Shown: positions 1 to 4,495 of the stretch, piece by piece
Position numbering within the stretch: position 1 is the first letter of the stretch
Layout: the number at the start of each line of letters is the position of its first letter
NCBI GenBank assembly: GCA_027068245.1
Contig: JAMOUF010000200.1
Span: forward strand, 1 to 7,673
DNA from: Campylobacterales bacterium
GTDB lineage: Bacteria > Campylobacterota > Campylobacteria > Campylobacterales > Nitratiruptoraceae
Length of the DNA stretch: 7,673 nt
Direction of reading: 5' to 3'
Translations under genes and position numbers: made by a program
Notes under the pieces: model-generated
Told to the model about the DNA's origin: nothing
Seen by the model: the letters and a program-made list of their open reading frames with translations, nothing else
Databases searched by the model: none

Positions 1-2
1 GG

Positions 3-131
3 GCTTCTAAAATACAAGAGAGTTTGCCTGGAGTGAAGATGGAGAAAAATCTGACAAAATCTTTACAGAACTATTTGGTTTTTCTGGGAAAAAAGGATAT
101 GAATATGCTTTTTGAAGTAAAAATAAAATAG
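3..131 (+). CDS. 3' end of an upstream gene, reading frame probably disturbed
   Basis: The frame starting at base 3 is open from the window edge to TAG at 129-131 and would encode a 42-residue C-terminus ending LFEVKIK. The frame starting at base 2 looks more protein-like between bases 11 and 112. It reads REFAWSEDGEK and then GKKGYEYAF before TGA at 113-115, but it has an upstream TAA at 8-10. Skipping one base in the T5 run at 109-113 joins the two frames into GYEYAFEVKIK followed by the TAG. That resembles the final strand of DUF11-type repeat domains, which often end FxVKxK, and the SxDG pattern is also typical of them. I infer a surface-protein tail carrying a frameshift, either real decay or a homopolymer sequencing error. 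The plain frame-3 reading remains possible. The family assignment is weak. Confidence 0.4.
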   Translation, partial: ASKIQESLPGVKMEKNLTKSLQNYLVFLGKKDMNMLFEVKIK

Positions 132-136
132 TTTAA

Positions 137-165
137 TAGACAACTAACCTTATTTTCAGTATAAT
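137..165 (+). promoter_or_regulatory. sigma70 promoter for the 206-1612 lipoprotein gene
   Basis: TAGACA at 137-142 matches the -35 consensus TTGACA at five of six bases. A 17-bp spacer separates it from a perfect TATAAT at 160-165. Transcription would start near 172, giving a 5' UTR of about 35 nt. The promoter begins just after the upstream gene's stop codon, so the lipoprotein gene can be transcribed independently. Confidence 0.72.
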
Positions 166-205
166 TTTTGGAAGTTTAAAAAATCCCATTTTAAGGACGT
201 GTATA

Positions 206-1612
206 ATGAGAAAAACAAGAATGATAAGTGTGATAGCAGCCTCTTTACTAACTGCTACAGTGGTATTTACAGGTTGTGGCGGCGGTGGTAGCTCCAGTAC
301 TACAACTCAGTCTTCATCTGCCAGCAGTGTAAGCAGCACTGCATCAAGCCAGAGCTCTACCACTACATCAGGCGGTGCGGCGAGCTCTCAACAGTGTCTA
401 CCCGGACAAGACTGTGGAGCCACATCTTCCAGTGAGGCGGCTGTAAAAAAAGTAATAGTATCTGACGGTTATGTTTTGGGTGCTACCGTTAAGTGTAAAA
501 CCGGAGAGAACGAGCCTACGGCTATAGCTACGGCAAATCCTGGAGAGTATGAGTTCAACGTAGCCCAGTGCCCGGCGCATCTTTGTGCAAAAGACGGTTT
601 TATCGATGTAAACGACAACAATAGCATCGATGCTGGCGAGCCAAAGGCTCCAAGAATGACAGCTCCTGGAAGCTATACAAACATAAACCCTTATACAACT
701 CTTATAGCAAACGGTATGACTCCTGCGGAGGTAGCGGAGGCTTTCGGACTTGACGCAAATACAAATTTTGATACTCCGGTACCTGAGTCTACAGATGCGG
801 CCTTTGTTAAAAACGCGGTACTTCTATCTGCTATGCTCTCATATATCGAGTCTTGCTCCTCTACAAGAGGGATGCTGCCGGTTCCTGGCACAGATGCCGA
901 AGCGGCTCCAAGCAGCACATCCGCTCAGCAAAACTCTACTCCAGCAAGTGCGCCGGCCACCACTTCAAACACAGGCTCTGCGCCTTGTACTTTGGCTGAT
1001 CTGATTCAGGCGTTAAAGGGTGGTAACAGCATAGAAGACCTGCTACCAGCAGAGCTTAAAGAGCTGCCTACCAAGCTTAGCAGCGTTAGTCCGGATAAAG
1101 CCGATGACGTGGCGGCTCCATTTATAGCCAGACTTAATGGAGCTTATGAGGCGGCATCTTCAAGCAGCCAGGCCTCTTCTGCAAGTACAGGCGGCGCTAC
1201 TGAAGGCGAGATTCTTCCAACTCCTGAAGATACTGGAAGTGTAGAGCTTCCTGGACAGCCGGCACATCCAGCTCCATCTTCAAGCAGCGAGGCGACAAGC
1301 TCAAGCGAAGCAAGCTCAAGCGAAGGTACAAGCTCAAGCGAAGGCGGATTGCTTCCTACACCAGGAGATACTGTATCTTCCGCCAGTGAAGCTACAAGCT
1401 CAAGCGAAGCTTCTTCAAGCGAAGAGTCTTCCAGCAGCGAAGAGGTAAGCTCAAGCGAAGAGTCTTCCAGCAGTGAGGCTGAAGAGTGTCTTCCTGGAGA
1501 ACCTTGCGGCAGCTCAAGCAGCGAAGAGGTAAGCTCAAGCGAAGAGTCTTCCAGCAGTGAGGCGTCAAGCTCAAGTACTGGTGGTGGCGCGTTTGTCGGT
1601 ATTTCCAGATAA
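206..1612 (+). CDS. Ser/Glu-rich surface lipoprotein with EF-hand-like domain and C-terminal GAFVGISR
   Basis: A 468-aa predicted lipoprotein, start supported by AAGGA at 193-197. A signal peptide ends in the lipobox FTGC, with Cys24 as the lipidated residue, followed by glycines. Residues 29-75 are a Ser/Thr-rich linker holding CLPGQDCG (64-71). Residues about 81-217 look like a globular domain of the kind found in large exported proteins. It begins VSDGYVLGATV and includes DVNDNNSIDAGE (134-145), which fits the spacing of a calcium-binding EF-hand loop (D-x-N-x-N-x-x-x-D-x-x-E). The segment APRMTAPGSYTNINPYTTL follows. A helical stretch lies at about 261-315. Residues 317-458 are Ser/Glu low complexity with a second loop, CLPGEPCG (428-435). 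The protein ends GGGAFVGISR, nearly the same as the end of the 6683-7291 product. It is probably envelope- or surface-anchored with the Ser tracts as flexible spacers. Its function is unknown. Confidence 0.9.
   Translation: MRKTRMISVIAASLLTATVVFTGCGGGGSSSTTTQSSSASSVSSTASSQSSTTTSGGAASSQQCLPGQDCGATSSSEAAVKKVIVSDGYVLGATVKCKTGENEPTAIATANPGEYEFNVAQCPAHLCAKDGFIDVNDNNSIDAGEPKAPRMTAPGSYTNINPYTTLIANGMTPAEVAEAFGLDANTNFDTPVPESTDAAFVKNAVLLSAMLSYIESCSSTRGMLPVPGTDAEAAPSSTSAQQNSTPASAPATTSNTGSAPCTLADLIQALKGGNSIEDLLPAELKELPTKLSSVSPDKADDVAAPFIARLNGAYEAASSSSQASSASTGGATEGEILPTPEDTGSVELPGQPAHPAPSSSSEATSSSEASSSEGTSSSEGGLLPTPGDTVSSASEATSSSEASSSEESSSSEEVSSSEESSSSEAEECLPGEPCGSSSSEEVSSSEESSSSEASSSSTGGGAFVGISR
1277..1579 (+). 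repeat. Ser/Glu-coding low-complexity repeat tract
   Basis: Inside the 206-1612 gene, variants of AGCTCAAGCGAAG and TCTTCCAGCAGC recur and encode SSSE, SSSEE and ASSSEE runs. An exact 47-bp direct repeat is present at 1433-1479 and 1517-1563. The 84-bp offset equals 28 codons, so copies can be gained or lost without breaking the frame. The second CLPGxxCG loop sits between the two copies. Confidence 0.85.
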
Positions 1613-1625
1613 TATAATTTTTTTA

Positions 1626-1634
1626 TGATATACT
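1626..1634 (+). promoter_or_regulatory. possible extended -10 promoter for the parvulin/lipoprotein unit
   Basis: TGATATACT has the TGn extension followed by TATACT at 1629-1634, one mismatch from TATAAT. No convincing -35 lies 17 bp upstream, but Campylobacterota promoters often lack one. Transcription would start near 1640, leaving a leader of about 100 nt before the ATG at 1741. Confidence 0.4.
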
Positions 1635-1676
1635 AATAGGCGAAAGATACACATCTGCAGCACCAAACGACTTAAA

Positions 1677-1696
1677 GAGAGGTTTTAGGACCTCTC
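1677..1696 (+). terminator. hairpin between the lipoprotein gene and the parvulin gene
   Basis: GAGAGGT (1677-1683) pairs perfectly with ACCTCTC (1690-1696) around a 6-nt loop. The tail is CTTCCTTAC rather than a clean T run, so it would be a weak intrinsic terminator for the upstream gene. It could instead be a structure in the leader of the downstream unit. Confidence 0.4.
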
Positions 1697-1740
1697 CTTC
1701 CTTACAACCAAACTCCAAAACAAAATAAAAGGCTATAAAT

Positions 1741-2454
1741 ATGAAGATAATAGGTTTGTTGTCTGTGCTCTTAATATCATCTTACGCTGTAAATATTCAA
1801 CTTTTACCCGATAAAAATCCCCAGATAACCCAGCAGGATGTGGAGGCGCTAAAGGCGTATGTAAAAGAGAAATACCATTTTATAATGAATGAATCGGGAG
1901 CCAAAAGGATAGCCAAAGATAACAGAATACTTGCCAACGAGTTTTTAAAAAAGGGGTTGCTTAGCCCTTTTGAAAGAAATCTTATAAGAGTGGAGCTTGA
2001 AAAGAGGCTTGCCGACAAGATGGTTAAAAATATCCAAAAAAATATCAAAATCTCCGATGATGTGATTCGTTCCTACTATGAGGATCATATAGATGAGTTT
2101 AAAGAGCCCGATAAGATAAAGATTGTGAGCCATACCTTTGACAGCTATGAGAAAGCCATCGATTTTTACAAAGGAAACAAAGGTAATCCGGGCAAAAAAA
2201 AAGACCTTGGCATAAAAGAGGTGGACTCCTTAAAAGCCCCCTACAGAGGGTTTATAGAAAAAGGCAAAGAGAACTACTGTATCCCCCCGATAGTTTTGGG
2301 TAAAAAAAAGTATAACGTTTTATGTGTGGAAAAATATATAGACAACAGCTCAAAACATATACCCTATCCAAAGGTAAAAAAGAGGATAAAAAATATCTTA
2401 TATAAAAAAACCTTCTCAAAAGAGCGGGCCAAAATCCTGGAGCAATATAAATGA
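1741..2454 (+). CDS. short periplasmic SurA/parvulin-like foldase
   Basis: A 237-aa exported protein, start supported by AAAAGG at 1727-1732. The signal peptide ends near SSYA at residue 16. Residues 25-130 resemble the N-terminal part of SurA/PrsA/PpiC chaperones, a helical region ending ISDDVIRSYYEDHIDEF (104-120) and then KEPDKIKIVSHTF, the entry to the parvulin fold. The expected PPIase region (about 122-200) is short, and the usual GG-x-LG core is reduced to KKKDLG. A late strand, YNVLCVEKY, takes the place of the closing GYH strand. It therefore probably works as a periplasmic holdase or prolyl isomerase for exported proteins, with isomerase activity in doubt. It overlaps the next lipoprotein gene by ATGA, so the two are translationally coupled. 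Membership of the parvulin/SurA superfamily is likely; the substrate is unknown. Confidence 0.82.
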   Translation: MKIIGLLSVLLISSYAVNIQLLPDKNPQITQQDVEALKAYVKEKYHFIMNESGAKRIAKDNRILANEFLKKGLLSPFERNLIRVELEKRLADKMVKNIQKNIKISDDVIRSYYEDHIDEFKEPDKIKIVSHTFDSYEKAIDFYKGNKGNPGKKKDLGIKEVDSLKAPYRGFIEKGKENYCIPPIVLGKKKYNVLCVEKYIDNSSKHIPYPKVKKRIKNILYKKTFSKERAKILEQYK

Positions 2455-2912
2455 GAAAAGGGTTTTTTTCTGTTGTTACCATAGCTTTATTTCTACTAAA
2501 CGGGTGTTCTGAAAAACCCCAGGAGCGTTACGAAAACGTTACTATCAAAGAGCAAAAGAGCTTCTCCAAAAAAGAGCAGGACCTTGTAAAGAGGTTTAGC
2601 GCGTACTGGCACTACAGACTGAAAAACCAGCTGGATAAAAGCTACCAATACGAGCTTCCCTACCAGCGCTATCTGATATCGGTGGATGACTATAAAAGCC
2701 AGATAGACAGTTACGGAGAAGGGACGAAGGTGGAGCTGGCCTCAATATCTTATATATCCCCAAACATCGTCGCAGTAAAACGCCTCATCAAAACCCCAAA
2801 AAGAAAATACACCCTAAAAGACAAGTGGGTATATGTAAACGGCACCTGGTATCACAAGTTTTTTCAAAACATCCTCCCTCCCAAAAACAAAGAGGAGGCG
2901 GAGTTTCAATAA
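2451..2912 (+). CDS. small lipoprotein, NTF2-like fold suspected
   Basis: A 153-aa lipoprotein with signal sequence and lipobox LNGC (Cys19). The start codon overlaps the stop of the parvulin gene (ATGA at 2451-2454), and GGAG at 2439-2442 is a well-spaced ribosome binding site. After a charged linker the mature protein has a helical start, KEQDLVKRFSAYWHYRL. This is followed by alternating strands (VELASISYI, NIVAVKRLI) and a closing DKWVYVNGTWYHKF. That order is typical of small NTF2/SnoaL-like pouch proteins, and the WVYVxGxWYHK signature feels familiar from lipoproteins of marine Campylobacterota, though I cannot name a family. It has few cysteines and no catalytic motif. Coupling to the foldase gene suggests the two cooperate in handling an exported client. 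Confidence 0.82.
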   Translation: MRKGFFSVVTIALFLLNGCSEKPQERYENVTIKEQKSFSKKEQDLVKRFSAYWHYRLKNQLDKSYQYELPYQRYLISVDDYKSQIDSYGEGTKVELASISYISPNIVAVKRLIKTPKRKYTLKDKWVYVNGTWYHKFFQNILPPKNKEEAEFQ

Positions 2913-2939
2913 TATGGATGTTTTAAAAAGAATTAAAGT

Positions 2940-2957
2940 CAAAAATTATAATTTTTG
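2940..2957. promoter_or_regulatory. 18-bp perfect AT-rich palindrome next to the promoter (candidate operator)
   Basis: CAAAAATTATAATTTTTG reads the same on both strands with no spacer. It ends one base before the TGTTATAAT extended -10, so it covers the spacer and approaches the -35 zone of the 3051 gene. A bound dimeric regulator would affect polymerase access. It also contains a second TATAAT at 2947-2952. Confidence 0.55.
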
Positions 2958-2966
2958 TGTTATAAT
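2958..2966 (+). promoter_or_regulatory. extended -10 promoter for the 3051-4397 gene
   Basis: TGTTATAAT is a perfect extended -10 (TGn followed by TATAAT at 2961-2966). No strong -35 is seen at 17 bp. Transcription would start near 2973, giving a 5' UTR of nearly 80 nt. With the strong Shine-Dalgarno and the downstream terminator, this points to a highly expressed single-gene transcript. Confidence 0.7.
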
Positions 2967-2993
2967 CAATTCGTTTAAAAGTAACGATAATAG

Positions 2994-3016
2994 AATAGAT
3001 CGAAAAAATATCTATT
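2994..3016 (+). other. 5'-UTR hairpin
   Basis: AATAGAT (2994-3000) pairs with ATCTATT (3010-3016) around a 9-nt A-rich loop. A G-U pair can extend the stem. It would lie near the 5' end of the predicted mRNA of the 3051 gene and leaves the Shine-Dalgarno free, as expected for an mRNA-stabilising element. It is AT-rich and could be fortuitous. Confidence 0.3.
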
Positions 3017-3035
3017 TCTATACCAATCTTACAAA

Positions 3036-3046
3036 AAGGAAGGAGA
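3036..3046 (+). promoter_or_regulatory. strong ribosome binding site deciding the start at 3051
   Basis: AAGGAAGGAGA lies 4 nt before ATG and contains a near-full anti-Shine-Dalgarno match (GGAG). It is the best ribosome binding site in the window. Confidence 0.75.
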
Positions 3047-3050
3047 GACT

Positions 3051-4397
3051 ATGAGTCTAAAAAAAGCGTTAGTGTCAGGTGCTGCAGCATTGGCATTGGT
3101 TGGAACGGCCGCCTCGGCTATCCAGATAGAAAAAGATGGAACCGGTGATTATCTTATCTCCCCGGTATATATAACCGGCGGCAACTGGGAGACAAAGATA
3201 AAAGTAGTAAACACAAACACCACCGCAGCCGTTATCGCCAAGGTGATCGTAAGAGAGGGAACGCTCTCTCAAGAGCTTGTGGACTTCCCACTGTTCCTGA
3301 CTCCTGGAGATGTGTTTGAGGCGAGGCTGTACGCGGATGAGAGCGGTAATATCCATATAACATCCGATGATGACTCTGTTATAGTGAAGTTGGATGGAAC
3401 CCCTGGAATCGATATCGATCTGACAAAAAACGCAAATCTTATAAAATCAAATGGAGAGAGCGCGGGCAGAAACTTTAACTGCGTAGATGAGAAGAAAGGG
3501 TATATAGAGATAATCGGCCTTGCAAACGTACCTGAGGATATGCTAAAAGAGTGGGATAGCAACTGGAGCGCCCCTTGCCCATACTCCAAAGAGATTCTGT
3601 TTAACAAAACCAAAACAGAAGAGCAAACAAGCTTAAGCCTTGGGGCATATGGAGATGTCAGCAACAGCGACCTTATGGGGCAGCAAATTCTCTATAGAAA
3701 TGATGAGAACAGGAACGGTAGAAGAGCCATGTTCCTAAATATGCTGGCGTTTGGTGATACTTTTTCTGAGTCTGTTGATGGTGAGAATGTGCTCGGGCCA
3801 GATAGAAATATTAATGTACTAAAACCGGGTACAAGAGATGCTCTTTTAAGCGAGCTTGCCAAGACCCATGTATATGTACCCTATGAAGGAAACAGCCAGT
3901 ATAAAGCCGATCCTTTCTTGACTATCTTTACCTATCCTTACTGGAAAAATGCTGCAGATTGTAACAGTACGCTAAGCTATACGTTGGATGAGAATACCAC
4001 TATCTTTAGAGACCTTAGCGAAAACTCCGCCTACTGCGACCCTGTGGCCTGTGATGGAAATATCTCCACGGGCAATGAAGGCGGAGAGCTTGTTTCAGGG
4101 CCTACAGAGCCGGGAACACCGCCTCCTACATGTCCTACATATACCTTTAAAAAAGAGGTTGAGATTATATTCTTCCACGATCCAGAAACTGTGAATGAAA
4201 ATGGAGAATCTATGGTGGATCCATGGGCCAACAAATACCTCTTTAGCGCCGGCGGATATATAGATATCGACCTTAGTGCTATCACTACCCCAGCTGGAAA
4301 AGGGCTTCCTGTTATCCCAACCACCTTCTACTCCAAAAAGGTTGGAGACCTCTATCTAAACAACCATCTATACAACCAGTATCTACAAGAGAAGTAA
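3051..4397 (+). CDS. abundant secreted beta-rich surface protein of unknown function
   Basis: A 448-aa protein with a classic signal peptide cleaved after ASA (residue 23). The mature N-terminus runs GTGDYLISPVYITGG, then KIKVVNTNTTAAVIAKVIVRE, then ELVDFPLFLTPGDVFEARL (residues 75-93). This succession matches a widespread group of uncharacterised exported proteobacterial proteins that share an NT..A..VKV.FREG...S.E.LDF.L.LSP.DV pattern. A later AFGDTF...VLKPGTRDALLSELAKTHVYVPY region followed by LTIFTYPYW (290-298) corresponds to the TFPT-K region of that group. There are six cysteines (144, 176, 304, 329, 334, 361), a Pro-rich stretch near 352-361, and no lipobox or C-terminal anchor. Four D/E-x-N-x-S/T sequons are present. 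It has its own promoter and terminator, which suggests a major structural or matrix protein. That role is inferred; the family is recalled from memory only. Confidence 0.88.
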   Translation: MSLKKALVSGAAALALVGTAASAIQIEKDGTGDYLISPVYITGGNWETKIKVVNTNTTAAVIAKVIVREGTLSQELVDFPLFLTPGDVFEARLYADESGNIHITSDDDSVIVKLDGTPGIDIDLTKNANLIKSNGESAGRNFNCVDEKKGYIEIIGLANVPEDMLKEWDSNWSAPCPYSKEILFNKTKTEEQTSLSLGAYGDVSNSDLMGQQILYRNDENRNGRRAMFLNMLAFGDTFSESVDGENVLGPDRNINVLKPGTRDALLSELAKTHVYVPYEGNSQYKADPFLTIFTYPYWKNAADCNSTLSYTLDENTTIFRDLSENSAYCDPVACDGNISTGNEGGELVSGPTEPGTPPPTCPTYTFKKEVEIIFFHDPETVNENGESMVDPWANKYLFSAGGYIDIDLSAITTPAGKGLPVIPTTFYSKKVGDLYLNNHLYNQYLQEK

Positions 4398-4412
4398 CCC
4401 TTCTCAAAACCG

Positions 4413-4432
4413 TAGGGCCTCCGGCCCTATTT
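4413..4432 (+). terminator. intrinsic terminator after the 3051-4397 gene
   Basis: TAGGGCC (4413-4419) pairs perfectly with GGCCCTA (4423-4429) around a TCC loop, followed by TTTATA. The stem is GC-rich in AT-rich surroundings and lies 15 nt after the stop codon. The T run is short, so read-through into the next unit is possible. The 63 nt between it and the ATG at 4496 contain no clear promoter, only weak -10-like TATACT and GATAAC. Confidence 0.78.
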
Positions 4433-4495
4433 ATACTCCACTAACGTAAGTTTAGGTATCATCCGATAACAACTCAAAATATACAGGATATTAAA

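Noticed and set aside
750..1004. 84-codon plus-strand frame inside the lipoprotein gene
   Set aside because: It overlaps the lipoprotein gene in another frame, and its composition (Leu/Arg/Gln) looks like an out-of-frame reading of Ala/Ser/Thr codons.
1392..1574. Minus-strand open frame with repeated LRLSLPLRC
   Set aside because: It is only the antisense reading of the Ser/Glu repeat tract. The apparent protein repeats come from the DNA repeats.
1277..1579. CRISPR-like or tandem non-coding array
   Set aside because: The repeats are irregular, in frame and encode Ser/Glu runs, so they are coding low complexity rather than spaced repeats.
1580..1609. PEP-CTERM, GlyGly-CTERM or LPxTG sorting signal at the lipoprotein end
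   Set aside because: The shared tail has no transmembrane segment or basic terminal cluster after it and no LPxTG, so it fits none of these known signals.
1638..1700. c-di-GMP-I or preQ1 riboswitch in the leader
   Set aside because: GGCGAAAG and the GAGAGG hairpin look suggestive, but the c-di-GMP-I core (GACGCAAAGCC type) and the preQ1 loop/tail pattern are absent.
3269..3664. 131-codon minus-strand open frame
   Set aside because: It lies wholly inside the well-supported 3051-4397 gene, has no ribosome binding site or signal of its own, and its Ser/Leu-rich product is what the complementary strand of such a gene would give.
4433..4495. Promoter for the 4496 gene
   Set aside because: Only weak -10-like matches (TATACT, GATAAC) without an extended -10 or -35 are seen, so I could not call one. 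Read-through or a distant promoter is possible.
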